Shown here: positions 7,935 through 16,098 of the stretch, piece by piece | How positions within the stretch are numbered: the stretch's first letter is position 1 | Layout: every line of letters begins with the position of its first letter | Assembly (NCBI GenBank): GCA_046727855.1 | Contig: JBKPDL010000039.1 | Location: forward strand, 1 to 32,620 | Direction of reading: 5' to 3' | DNA: 32,620 nt | Source of the DNA: DASPWV01 sp046727855 | GTDB taxonomy: Bacteria; Acidobacteriota; Vicinamibacteria; Vicinamibacterales; UBA2999 | Notes under the pieces: generated by a model | Databases searched by the model: none | Seen by the model: only the letters and a program-made list of their open reading frames with translations | What the model was told of the DNA's origin: nothing | Position numbers and translations under genes: made by a program

Positions 7935-8528
7935 ATGCTTCGTAGATTCGCCATTGCGATGGTTCTGTTGGCGATTAGCGTTCCCACAGGCGCGGACGAG
8001 CGGCAGAATCGCACGCCGCAGGCGCCGAAGCCCCCGACGCCAGCCCCCACATCGCCTCCGGGTTCTCCGCCATCCGCGCCAGGCGCCGTCGACGCGGTGA
8101 TGCGGCGGCCGCGTCCGCCGGTGCGGGACGTCAACGTGCAGATTGAATTGACGATTTCCGATCAGATCGGATCTGCCGCGCCGGAAAAGAAAGTGGTCTC
8201 CCTCTTAGCGGCGGATCAAACGATGGGGCAGGTGCGCGCGAACGCAAGGGCGAGCCGCGCCAACGTGGGATTTGTTGGTACGGGCCTCAATGTGGACGCG
8301 AGGCCCATGATTCTCGATGGCGATCGTATTATGGTCGAGCTGAAACTGGAATACATGCCGTTCCTGCCATCGCAAGGTCCTGGCGCGCCGACACAGGAGC
8401 CGACGAATCTCAACGAGAGCATCACGGTGATTCTGCAGAACGGCAAGCCGCTGATGATCTCGCAGGCGGCGGATCCAATCAGTGATCGGAAGATGACGGT
8501 GGAGGTGAAAGCAACCATTGTCCGGTAG
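7935..8528 (+). CDS. Secreted protein of unknown function, third gene of ECF operon
   Basis: This 197-aa protein has a signal peptide (residues 1-20), a Pro-rich linker (about 28-60) and a compact beta-rich domain (about 64-197) beginning RDVNVQIELTISDQ. No catalytic motif or known domain was recognised. The pattern of alternating hydrophobics (KKVVSLLAADQ, DGDRIMVELKLEYMPF, ESITVILQNGK) suggests a beta-sandwich. It starts 2 bp after the candidate anti-sigma gene, so it is probably co-expressed. It might be a sensor, or an envelope target of the sigma factor. Confidence 0.7.
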   Translation: MLRRFAIAMVLLAISVPTGADERQNRTPQAPKPPTPAPTSPPGSPPSAPGAVDAVMRRPRPPVRDVNVQIELTISDQIGSAAPEKKVVSLLAADQTMGQVRANARASRANVGFVGTGLNVDARPMILDGDRIMVELKLEYMPFLPSQGPGAPTQEPTNLNESITVILQNGKPLMISQAADPISDRKMTVEVKATIVR

Positions 8529-8588
8529 GCTGCAGCGGAGGCACTGAACGATGAAAGCACGAAAGCATGGAACGTAAGTTCGGCAGAC

Positions 8589-8603
8589 GCGGCCGAAGGC
8601 CGC
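8589..8603. terminator. Stable GC hairpin between convergent genes
   Basis: GCGGCC-GAA-GGCCGC is a perfect 6-bp GC stem with a three-base loop, in the 119-bp gap between the end of the secreted-protein gene and the end of the convergent PepSY gene. No U-tract follows, so any terminator role would be bidirectional and imperfect. Nothing else was recognised in this gap. Confidence 0.35.
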
Positions 8604-8647
8604 TCGTCGGCGCTGCCGGGCGGTCTACCGAACGACCATCACGGAGA

Positions 8648-10159
8648 TCAGTCGCCGGTTGCCGACCCACGTCTCTTCACTTCCGTGGGTTTGTGTTTCA
8701 GTGGCCTCAGGTGTCTGCGTAGTCGTCGCCATCCGGGAAGCAGTGTCGTCGAACTCAACACAATCCCGCCAACGCTGAGCGCGATCATGACGACGTCCCA
8801 AAGCGGCCTTCGGTAATACAAGAACGGAAAATCCAGACTGTGCAACCCGTGATAGAGCCAGCGCTCGACCCGGCTCAATCGTTCCTCCTTGCGCACGATC
8901 GTGCCACGCCGCGGATCCAGGTACAACCACGTGCGATTGGCATCGGCGTAGCGGACGCGCAGCACTGGCAGCGGGAGATGGCCATCGCGCGCGTAGTAGT
9001 AGTTGTCGAACGTGTTCAGCCACGCAATGTCCTCGATGGCGACGCCGGGCATGGCCATATGCGCCGCGCGTTCCATAGCGTCATTTGGAAATCGTTCGAA
9101 CGCGGCGTGTTCAGGGTGCGCGATCGGCACCAGCGCTGCGCCGGCGCCGAGGTAGAGCGCTCGATCGAACTGAAACAACTCAATCTCCTTAATCGGCTCA
9201 TCTTCAGCGGTGGCGGCCAGCCTCGCTGCCGCGTCGCGCACGTTGTCTGCTGTCACCGACGTCAGCTGCAGCGGTCCACCGGCCACGCGCTCCCGTTGCA
9301 CGCGCGTTGGCGTGTTTCCAGGACTCCAACCCCAGGGACCCATTGACAGGAGTCCGCTGAACACCCAAGTCAGGCTCACGGCGCCGAAGATCAGGCCGGA
9401 GTAGTGATGCCACTTCATGAGCCCCGTGTAGGGCGAGCGTCTTGCGACGGTCAGACCCCACACAAGACCCGTGAGGCACATGAGACAGCCGGCGACCGAC
9501 GTCCAGATGATCGTCTGCGTCCACACCGCCGCCTGACGCCGAAACGGCGCGAAATACAGCCAGTGGAGGACCGCGCCAGGGTAGGCCCATCGACGTTCGG
9601 CCGCAGTGGTTCGCATCACGAGCTCGCCGCTGCGCTGCGCCACATAGTAGTAGCTGTCGCCAGAGTCGCCGACCGCGACGCGGTGCAGAGGCATCTGCGC
9701 GCGCAGGCCCATGGTCCACTGGTCGGCATCCATCAACAACGAATCATGTCGAATCGTGCCGGCATGCTCAGGGATCAACGCGCGCACGACAGCAACAGCG
9801 TCGTCTGCCGTCAACTCCTCGAGCAGCCGCCCGCTTTCGGCAAGCACCGTCGTAGACACCCGGCCCGAAGTCAGGCGGTAGACCACACGATCGTGGAAGG
9901 TCGTCACGCGGATGCGATCGGCCGCGCGACCGGAAGCCCGCGCGGCATCGGCGGGAGAGGTCCTAATCTGCGCGACGTCGATCGGCTGCAGTCGCGGCGA
10001 CAACTCTTCGGCCGGGAGCGCCGGCATGCGCGCATAGATCATCACGATGCCGGAGAAGAACCATGCCACGAACAGCAGGCCGCCGACGATGGCGAGCCAA
10101 CGGTGGGTGTAGAGCACCGCCCGCCGCCAATCGAGCCGCGCGCGCGTTGAAACTGACAT
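8648..10159 (-). CDS. PepSY-associated transmembrane protein
   Basis: This 503-aa integral membrane protein has the four-helix layout of PepSY_TM proteins. TM1 is within YTHRWLAIVGGLLFVAWFFS (residues about 17-36), TM2/TM3 in the middle around IIWTSVAGCLMCLTGLVWG and WHHYSGLIFGAVSLTWVFSG, and TM4 near the C-terminus (about 455-480). Large extracytoplasmic loops lie between. Conserved histidines near the helices (HRW, WHHYSG) are typical and may bind haem. Family members are linked to iron or ferric-siderophore reduction and often sit beside TonB receptors; a role in metal reduction is inferred only. It is a single gene on the minus strand. Confidence 0.85.
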   Translation of the reverse strand: MSVSTRARLDWRRAVLYTHRWLAIVGGLLFVAWFFSGIVMIYARMPALPAEELSPRLQPIDVAQIRTSPADAARASGRAADRIRVTTFHDRVVYRLTSGRVSTTVLAESGRLLEELTADDAVAVVRALIPEHAGTIRHDSLLMDADQWTMGLRAQMPLHRVAVGDSGDSYYYVAQRSGELVMRTTAAERRWAYPGAVLHWLYFAPFRRQAAVWTQTIIWTSVAGCLMCLTGLVWGLTVARRSPYTGLMKWHHYSGLIFGAVSLTWVFSGLLSMGPWGWSPGNTPTRVQRERVAGGPLQLTSVTADNVRDAAARLAATAEDEPIKEIELFQFDRALYLGAGAALVPIAHPEHAAFERFPNDAMERAAHMAMPGVAIEDIAWLNTFDNYYYARDGHLPLPVLRVRYADANRTWLYLDPRRGTIVRKEERLSRVERWLYHGLHSLDFPFLYYRRPLWDVVMIALSVGGIVLSSTTLLPGWRRLRRHLRPLKHKPTEVKRRGSATGD

Positions 10160-10333
10160 TGCAGGAATGAGGGTGCCCCGAGTAGGATCCGCTAACGAAA
10201 GATCCCTGGCCTCTCAATTTACTTGAGTTGGTAATCGTGGCATCGATGCAATCCGATGATTTCGGTGGCAAGTGCACCGTTCGAATCGTTCTCGCGTGTT
10301 GGCGCGAACGGCTCAAGTGAGCGCTGGGCTTAA
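10160..10333. other. Intergenic region upstream of PepSY gene
   Basis: About 174 bp between the divergent PepSY gene and the 148-bp element. It contains an imperfect GC-rich hairpin around 10289-10312 (CGTT..CGCG / CGCGAACG) and a chance GTTCGAATC. No tRNA, ORF or convincing promoter was recognised. Confidence 0.5.
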
Positions 10334-10481
10334 CTAGCCAAGGGCCCTGCCCTTGATATCCGGCTAACTCCGCGGCCCTTGGCTAGTTCTTGTTGTTGGC
10401 TTGGCGCGCTCCGCGCGCTGTAGACCGTTATGCGAGTCTACAACGCGTACAAAATTCACGTCCGTGGCGCATAACGGTCTA
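10334..10481 (+). repeat. 148-bp structured repeat element, copy A
   Basis: This element is about 95% identical to the reverse complement of 32095-32244 (five substitutions and two single-base indels by hand alignment). It contains two long hairpins: the first with arms CTAGCCAAGGGCC / GGCCCTTGGCTAG (10334-10386), the second with arms TAGACCGTTATGCG (10421-10434) and CGCATAACGGTCTA (10468-10481). A GC-rich mini-hairpin (GCGCGCTCCGCGCGC) lies between them. No ORF of its own is convincing. Its last base directly precedes the ATG of the next gene. It may be a MITE-like non-autonomous element or a structured RNA or regulatory element. Confidence 0.85.
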
Positions 10482-10952
10482 ATGGAGTGGCTTGCGGCGA
10501 TTGAGCAGAGCGCCGTTTCAACGTGGGTGCGCGAATCGGGCTCAATCTGGGCGTATCCCACCATCCTCACCCTCCACACCCTGGGTCTGGGCATACTCGT
10601 CGGCGCCAACGCTGCGCTCGATTTGCGGCTTCTCGGTTGGGGCCGCCGCATCCCGCTTGCGGACCTCGAAGGCCTGTTCACCGCGATGTGGGCCGGCTTC
10701 GCGGTCAACGCGGTCACGGGCTTACTGCTGTTCGCGGCCGACGCGACCACCAAGAGCGTGCAATGGATCTTTTACGTCAAGCTGGCGTGCATCGTGCTCG
10801 CGGTCATCACCATGACGCGGCTCAAAGCCGTCGTCTTCAGACCGGGTCGGGACCACGGCGCCGTCACAGCACGCAGCACGCGTCTAGCGGTGGCATCGCT
10901 CGTGTTGTGGACGGGAGCGATCACAGCCGGACGATTCATGGCATATCTGTGA
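10482..10952 (+). CDS. Four-helix integral membrane protein (DUF6644-like), paralogue 1
   Basis: This 156-aa protein has four predicted transmembrane helices (residues about 22-45, 63-85, 93-112, 130-150). Conserved-looking motifs are TLHTLGLGILVGANAALDLRLLG and FAVNAVTGLLLF. The downstream neighbour has the same layout and matching motifs, so they are tandem paralogues. Function is unknown; I associate such pairs with acidobacteria. The ATG at 10482 abuts the last base of the 148-bp element, so translation signals must lie inside that element. The frame is open further upstream, but only through the element. Confidence 0.75.
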   Translation: MEWLAAIEQSAVSTWVRESGSIWAYPTILTLHTLGLGILVGANAALDLRLLGWGRRIPLADLEGLFTAMWAGFAVNAVTGLLLFAADATTKSVQWIFYVKLACIVLAVITMTRLKAVVFRPGRDHGAVTARSTRLAVASLVLWTGAITAGRFMAYL

Positions 10953-10959
10953 GGCGGCG

Positions 10960-11448
10960 ATGATGTCGTTTGCCATGTGGCTCCGCAGCACCTACGTCTC
11001 GGAGCTGATTCGCTATTACCCATGGCTCTGGCCGGTGTGCGAAACGATTCATTTCATCGGTCTCGCGCTCGTCATCGGGATTGCGGGCATGTTCGACCTG
11101 CGGCTCATGGGGTTCATGTCGCGCATTTCGGTCTCCGCAGTCAAAGACCTGATGCCATGGGCCATTGCAGGTTTCGCGATGAATCTAGCGACCGGGACGA
11201 TCTTCTTTGTCGGCGCGCCCGATCAGTACGTGAACAACCCGGCGTGGTGGGCCAAAGTGTTCTTCATCGTGCTCGCCGGTCTGAACGCGATGGTCTTTGA
11301 GACCACGCTGGGCGCGCGGGTCCTAACGCTAGGCCCAGGAGAGAAGACGCCCGCCTCGTTCAAGATCATCGGTGCCGTGTCGCTCTTCTCGTGGTTGAGC
11401 GTGTTGTATTGGGGCCGCATGCTCCCGTTTATCGGCGGCGCCTTCTAG
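10960..11448 (+). CDS. Four-helix integral membrane protein (DUF6644-like), paralogue 2
   Basis: This 162-aa protein has four transmembrane helices and is clearly related to the upstream gene product. Compare TIHFIGLALVIGIAGMFDLRLMG with TLHTLGLGILVGANAALDLRLLG, and IAGFAMNLATGTIFF with WAGFAVNAVTGLLLF. Residues HFIG/HTLG and DLRL are shared, and the single His in the first helix could be a ligand. The two genes are separated by 7 bp and presumably form a heteromeric or co-expressed pair. A GAGGCGG Shine-Dalgarno (10951-10957) suits either ATG 10960 or ATG 10963. Function is unknown. Confidence 0.75.
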   Translation: MMSFAMWLRSTYVSELIRYYPWLWPVCETIHFIGLALVIGIAGMFDLRLMGFMSRISVSAVKDLMPWAIAGFAMNLATGTIFFVGAPDQYVNNPAWWAKVFFIVLAGLNAMVFETTLGARVLTLGPGEKTPASFKIIGAVSLFSWLSVLYWGRMLPFIGGAF

Positions 11449-11460
11449 GTCGGGAGACCA

Positions 11461-11716
11461 CAGGGAGACCGGGGAGATCGGGGAGGAAATCACAGGGAGA
11501 TCTGGGAGATCAGGGAGGAAATCACAGGGAGACCGGGGAGATCGGGGAGGGAATCACAGGGAGACCGGGGAGATCGGGGAGGGAATCACAGGGAGACCGG
11601 GGAGATCGGGGAGGAAATCACAGGGAGACCGGGGAGATCGGGGAGGAAATCACAGGGAGATCTGGGAGATCGGGGAGGAAATCACAGGGAGATCTGGGAG
11701 ATCAGGGAGATAAGAT
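11461..11716 (+). repeat. Eight tandem 32-bp G-rich repeats
   Basis: Starting at 11461, eight units of exactly 32 bp run without spacers, each beginning CAGGGAGAYCNGGGAGATC and ending GGAAATCA; units 1 and 3-6 are the GACCGGGG type, units 2, 7 and 8 the GATCTGGG type. Each unit has three GGG/GGGG runs plus GG, so the array has G-quadruplex potential on the + strand. It begins 12 bp after the membrane-protein stop and faces a complementary C-rich tract at 11751-11850. The continuous ORF through it is an artefact of the repeat. Confidence 0.92.
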
Positions 11717-11730
11717 GGGATCGGGGAAAA

Positions 11731-11742
11731 CGCTAACAAGCG
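11731..11742. other. Hairpin apex between the G-rich and C-rich arrays
   Basis: CGCT-AACA-AGCG forms a small perfect stem-loop exactly between the G-rich array and its complementary C-rich tract. If the two tracts pair, this would be the tip of a very long stem. Confidence 0.5.
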
Positions 11743-11750
11743 AAATCTTT

Positions 11751-11850
11751 CTCCCTGATCTCCCTGTTATCTTTCTCCCCAATCTCCCTGATCTCCCTGT
11801 TATCTCTCTCCCTGATCTCCCTGTTCGCTGTCTCCCTGATCTCCCTCCCC
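11751..11850 (+). repeat. C-rich tract complementary to the 32-bp array
   Basis: About 100 bp of CTCCCTGATCTCCCTGTTATCT-type units, the reverse complement of the GGGAGATCAGGGAG cores of the upstream array. It is the same repeat family as at 1-93. Together with 11461-11716 it can form an extended, imperfect stem. It ends 4 bp before the presumed promoter of the DUF6152 gene. Confidence 0.88.
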
Positions 11851-11853
11851 AAC

Positions 11854-11882
11854 TGGCAATCCGGAAACGCTTTCGTTAGAAT
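11854..11882 (+). promoter_or_regulatory. Weak predicted promoter for DUF6152/TonB pair
   Basis: A -10-like TAGAAT (11877-11882) is preceded, at 17 bp, by TGGCAA (11854-11859), a poor -35. It lies between the C-rich tract and the start codon at 11912. Prediction by eye only. Confidence 0.3.
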
Positions 11883-11911
11883 CGCCTTCAGGTCCCTGGA
11901 GGATGGTTGTC

Positions 11912-12289
11912 ATGAAGCGCACGTTCGCTGTCGTGCTCGCCGCTGGCGTGATTGTGCTCGGGTCGGGTGCGACCTTCGCCCATCACTCGTTCTCGGCGAC
12001 GTACTTCGACGACAAAGAGCAGACGATCGAAGGGGAGATGGTGCAGTTCATGTACCGCAACCCGCACTCGTTTGTGCACGTCATGGACAAGCAGAGTATC
12101 CGCTGGGCGGTCGAGTGGGGCGGCGGCGGTCAGTTGAGCCGTCAAGGCGTGACGCGCGAAACCTTGAAGTACGGCGATCACGTGATCATCACCGGCGCGC
12201 CCGGCCGCAATCCCGACGATCACCGCCTGCGCATGAAAACAATCTTCCGCCCAAAAGATGGCTGGAAGTGGGGCGGCGTCGTCGAATAA
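11912..12289 (+). CDS. DUF6152-like secreted protein
   Basis: This 125-aa exported protein has a signal peptide (MKRTFAVVLAAGVIVLGSGATFA, residues 1-23, cleaved before HHSFSATYF). The mature part of about 100 residues has the HHSFSA...YFDDKEQTIEGEMVQFMYRNPHSF pattern of the DUF6152 family and is probably a small OB-like beta fold. Function is unknown; the N-terminal HH might bind metal. ATG 11912 is chosen over ATG 11903 because GGAGG (11898-11902) is 9 bp upstream of it and only 0 bp from the other. The last 32 bp overlap the start of the TonB receptor gene, implying translational coupling. Confidence 0.85.
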   Translation: MKRTFAVVLAAGVIVLGSGATFAHHSFSATYFDDKEQTIEGEMVQFMYRNPHSFVHVMDKQSIRWAVEWGGGGQLSRQGVTRETLKYGDHVIITGAPGRNPDDHRLRMKTIFRPKDGWKWGGVVE

Positions 12290-14625
12290 CGCCGCACGCG
12301 TCGGAGTAATTCTTCTTCTCGTCTTGCCGATTGTCGGTGGAGCTGTGTACGCGCAGCCCACCTCCGGATCGTTCATCCTCAAGGTTGCAGATCAAACCGA
12401 CGCCGCGCTGCCTGGCGTCGACGTCGAACTGCAGATTGACGGACAGCCGCCACGAACGGGCGTGACCAATCCTCAGGGTGAGTTTGCGTTTACCAACCTT
12501 CCGGCCGGTCGCGCCGAGCTCGTTTGCAAACTGATTAACTTTGCCACGGTGCGCCGCAACGTGGTCGTTACGCCCGGGCCGACGGCGCGCATCACCGTCG
12601 TGATGCACCTATCGCTCAACGCCGACGTGATCGTGACCGGGCAAAGCACCTTCCGCAACATCGCGGATCTCGAGAACCCGGCAGAGAATCTCGTGGGAGT
12701 TGCATCCGCGGCAAGCCAGGGCGCCGTTACGGCCAGGCAGCTCGACGCACGACCGATCATGCGGCCGGGCGAGGTCCTCGAGACCGTCCCGGGCCTGATC
12801 GTCAGTCAGCACAGCGGCGAGGGCAAAGCGAATCAGTATTACCTGCGCGGCTTCAATCTCGATCACGGCACCGACTTCGCGACGACGATCGCGGGCACGC
12901 CGATCAACATGCCGTCGCATGGGCATTTTCATGGCTATTCGGATACGAATTCGTTGATCCCCGAGCTCGTGAGCGGCGTGCAGTTCAAGAAGGGGCCATA
13001 CTTCGCGGAGGACGGCGATTTCTCGGCCGCCGGATCCGCGAACATCAATTACGTCAATCAGCTGGCGCGTCCGATCGTGAATCTCAGCGCCGGCGATGAG
13101 GGATGGGGCCGCGTGTTTGCAGCCGCATCGCCCCGGCTGAAGAATGGGTTTTTGCTGGGCGCGATTGAGTTCAATCACAACGACGGACCCTGGGACCGGC
13201 CGGACGATTTCCGCAAAGCGAACGGCCTCCTGCGTTACACGCGCGGTGATACGCGCAACGGATTTTCGGTTACGGCAACAACCTACTGGGCCGACTGGAA
13301 CTCGACGGATCAAGTGCCGCAGCGCGCGATCGACAGCGGTCTCATCTCGCGTTTCGGAAACATCGATCCAACAGATGCGGGGCGCACGTATCGTCACAGC
13401 CTCGCGGTGGACGTGCAACGAGGACAGGGGCGGCGATCGTTACGAGGCTCGGCGTACCTCATTGGCTACGGTCTCAACCTCTTGTCGAACTTCACCTATT
13501 TCCTGGACGATCCGGCCAACGGCGATCAGTTCGAGCAGGCGGACCGTCGCGTCACGTCGGGCGGCCGTATCACGTACAAGGCGCTCGGGCGCGTGAACGG
13601 CCACAACGTGGAAAGCGCCCTTGGTGCGCAGCTGCGTCACGACGGCGTCGGGACGATCGGGCTCTACAAGACGATCAAACAGCAGCGCGTGGCCACGACG
13701 CGTGAGGACGCCGTCGACCAGACATCGCTCGGCGTGTTCGGTCAGAGCGAAATTGAGTGGAACTCGCGTCTCCGGATGACGGCGGGTCTTCGCGCCGATC
13801 TCTACCGATTCGACGTGACGGCGAGCGATCCGGCGAATTCGGGGCGCGATGTCGAGGCACTGCTCAGTCCGAAGTTCGGCATCGTGCTCGGGCCATGTGC
13901 CAGCACCGAGTTCTACGTGAACGGCGGCTTTGGATTTCACAGCAACGACGCGCGCGGCGCGACGATCACGCGCGACCCGATCACCGGTGAGCCAGCTGAG
14001 CGTGTCACGCCGCTGGCACGCGCGCGCGGAGGCGGAAGTCGGTTTGCGCTCGGTTCGATTGCGCGGCCTGCAAACGACGCTGTCGTTGTGGCGGCTCGAT
14101 CTCGACTCGGAGTTGCTGTATGTCGGAGACATCGGGACGACAACGGCGACGCCGCCAACCTCGCGCTACGGTGTCGAGTTTGCCAACTACGCGCGTCTGA
14201 ATCGCTCGCTCACGCTCGATGCAGACATCTCGTTTTCACGCGCGCGCTTTACCGCCGGCGAAGAGGAAGGCGGTTATGTGCCGGGGGCAGTTGATCGTGT
14301 CATTTCCAGCGGGCTTACTGTTGAACCTGTCCATCGGTGGTTCGGCAGCCTGCGCCTGCGTCACTTCGGTCCGCGTGCGCTCGTGGCTGACGGCAGCGTG
14401 CGATCCGACCAGACGACGATCTTCAACGGCGACGTCGGAGTTCGGATTTCGCGGCACGCGCGGATTGTCGTGGAAGGATTCAACCTGTTCGACGCGAAGG
14501 CGAGCGATATCGATTACTTCTACACGTCGCGATTGCCGGGCGAACCGGCGGAAGGCGTCGATGATCTGCACACGCATCCGGCGTTGCCACGAACGGCGAG
14601 AGTGGCGTTGCATTTCACGTTTTGA
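12258..14625 (+). pseudogene. TonB-dependent receptor, broken by a one-base insertion
   Basis: The reading frame from ATG 12258 encodes a signal peptide, a carboxypeptidase-regulatory-like beta domain (about 35-118), a plug domain (about 125-255, with RPGEVLETVPGLIVSQHSGEGKANQYYLRG) and most of a beta-barrel. At 14031 the frame shifts by +1 and the rest of the barrel continues to 14625, ending in the classic ALHFTF. Deleting a single G at 14027-14032 (GGAGG to GGAG) restores a continuous 788-aa protein through ARGAEVGLRSVRLRGLQTTLSLWRLDLDSELLYVGD, normal for the family. This is either a recent pseudogene or a sequencing error. The gene starts inside the DUF6152 gene. Substrate is unknown. Confidence 0.85.
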
Positions 14626-14638
14626 TCGCAAGGCGGAC

Positions 14639-15988
14639 TTAACGGTTCGTCGCTGCGCCAGTAACTTTGCGATCCATAACCGAACCGAGCGAAAACATCA
14701 CCACTGCCGCAATCGCGGCCGGGACCGCCGCAGAATAAAACAGATCCTGCGTCGACCATTGCCGGCGAATGAGTTCGCCGGCAAGCACGGGGCCGACGAT
14801 GGCCCCGAGGCGGCCGATGCCCAGGCCCCATCCGATTCCCGTCGATCGCAAATAGGTTGGATAAAACGTCCCCGCCAGCGCGTTGACCGTCGGCTGACTT
14901 CCGACCACGCACGATCCCGCGATGAAGACCACGACATACAACACGGCGAGCGCGATGCCCGGCTGTCCGATCGTGGCAATCGTGATCGCCGCGACGATAA
15001 ACGCCGTCGTGAGCACCGGAATGAATCCGAGACGCCCGATCAACCATGCGAGCCAGAACGTGCCGAGCGTGCCGCCCACCTGCAGCGTCGTCCCGACAAG
15101 CACCGCGGTGGAGGTTGGGTAACCGAGCCCACGGACGACGGTTGGCAGCCAGTTCGAGAGGAAGTACAGGTTGTAAAGATTCATGAAGCAGACGATCCAC
15201 AGAAGGATCGTGCCGGCTGCGCGGCCTTCACGAAACAGGTGCATGACGGGCACGCCCCCGCGGTTTTCTTCTTGTACGAAGTATTTTGTGTCCGGTGCAA
15301 TCGACACCGAGCGATCGATGCGCGTGAGCCACTTCTCCACGCCACGGCGGTTCCGATTGCGCAGCACCAGGAACTGCAACGACTCGGGCAGCCACACCCA
15401 CATCAACAGCGCAATGACGAGCGGCACGGCACCGCCGAAGTAAAACACCGAGCGCCAGCCGAAGTTCGGAATCAACCACGCCGCAATGAACCCTCCGATC
15501 GCGGCGCCGGCGGTAAAGCCGACGGAGATGGTCGCCATCAGCGACACGCGCGATCGCTTCGGACTGTATTCCCCAATCAACGCCGTCGCATTCGGAATGA
15601 TCGATCCCAGCCCGATGCCCGCGATGAACCGTACGATCAGGAGTTGCTGCACCGACGTCACCTGCGCGGTAACGAGAGTCATCACCGAAAAGAACAGCGT
15701 CGCGCCAATCAGAATCGGCCGGCGCCCCAGCTTGTCGCCGAGCATCGTGAAGACGAGAGAGCCAACAAGCACGCCGAAGTTGCCGGCGCCGAACACCGGC
15801 CCGAGCGCCGATTGCGGAATGCCCCACTCCTGAATGATCGCCGGCGCGGTGTATCCCACGGCCTGCACATCGAAGCCGTCCATGATCAGACAGAGCGCGC
15901 ACAGTACGAAGAGCCCGATCTGCAGTGCTCCGATCCGGCTGCGGTCAACGATCTCGGCGATATTCAGCGTCGGCACGGCGCACACCAT
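14639..15988 (-). CDS. MFS transporter, aromatic acid:H+ symporter (AAHS-like)
   Basis: This 449-aa inner-membrane protein has about twelve transmembrane helices. Its first helix carries MDGFDVQAVGYTAPAI, matching the DGFD motif of the AAHS family (PcaK, BenK, MhpT). GDKLGRRP between TM2 and TM3 is the MFS loop motif, and RFIAGIGLGSIIPNATALIGEY is typical of TM4. It should import a benzoate- or hydroxybenzoate-like acid with protons. The frame is open to 16132, but the conserved region starts after the ATG at 15988. It diverges from the Oar-like receptor gene and lies near gentisate-type catabolic genes, supporting an aromatic acid substrate. Confidence 0.88.
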   Translation of the reverse strand: MVCAVPTLNIAEIVDRSRIGALQIGLFVLCALCLIMDGFDVQAVGYTAPAIIQEWGIPQSALGPVFGAGNFGVLVGSLVFTMLGDKLGRRPILIGATLFFSVMTLVTAQVTSVQQLLIVRFIAGIGLGSIIPNATALIGEYSPKRSRVSLMATISVGFTAGAAIGGFIAAWLIPNFGWRSVFYFGGAVPLVIALLMWVWLPESLQFLVLRNRNRRGVEKWLTRIDRSVSIAPDTKYFVQEENRGGVPVMHLFREGRAAGTILLWIVCFMNLYNLYFLSNWLPTVVRGLGYPTSTAVLVGTTLQVGGTLGTFWLAWLIGRLGFIPVLTTAFIVAAITIATIGQPGIALAVLYVVVFIAGSCVVGSQPTVNALAGTFYPTYLRSTGIGWGLGIGRLGAIVGPVLAGELIRRQWSTQDLFYSAAVPAAIAAVVMFSLGSVMDRKVTGAATNR

Positions 15989-16022
15989 AGCACGTGCGAC
16001 GCTCCACTGTGCGATATCAGTG

Positions 16023-16051
16023 TTGACTTCAGCCGAATGCAGGAATAACGT
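16023..16051 (+). promoter_or_regulatory. Predicted promoter of the Oar-like receptor gene
   Basis: TTGACT (16023-16028) and TAACGT (16046-16051) are spaced by 17 bp in the 110-bp region divergent from the transporter gene, about 48 bp upstream of ATG 16099. The -35 is good, the -10 weak. The region may hold regulator binding sites for both divergent genes, but no clear operator dyad was seen. Confidence 0.45.
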
Positions 16052-16098
16052 AGCCGGGCTACTTGTCTGACGAACGTCGACCCGCTTAGGAGGGTTTG

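Noticed and set aside
10279..10287. tRNA T-loop-like GTTCGAATC
   Set aside because: Flanking bases do not form a T-stem, and no acceptor, D or anticodon arms fit.
10421..10481. Integron attC site
   Set aside because: The hairpin has GTTATGC at the 5' side and GCATAAC at the 3' side, opposite to the AAC...GTT order of attC, and no integrase or cassette array is seen.
11461..11716. CRISPR array
   Set aside because: The 32-bp units are head-to-tail with no unique spacers and no cas genes nearby.
11391..11879. ORF of about 162 codons encoding a Gly/Arg/Glu repeat protein
   Set aside because: It is just translation of the 32-bp array and the C-rich tract; it starts inside the membrane-protein gene and has no start signals. 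All three frames are open because the repeat lacks stops.
14019..14036. Programmed ribosomal frameshift in the TonB receptor
   Set aside because: No slippery heptamer or following pseudoknot was recognised, and TonB receptors are not known to use one; a single-base insertion or error is simpler.
14219..16048. 609-codon plus-strand ORF opposite the MFS transporter
   Set aside because: Arg/His/Gln-rich antisense shadow with no domain; the minus strand encodes a complete MFS protein.
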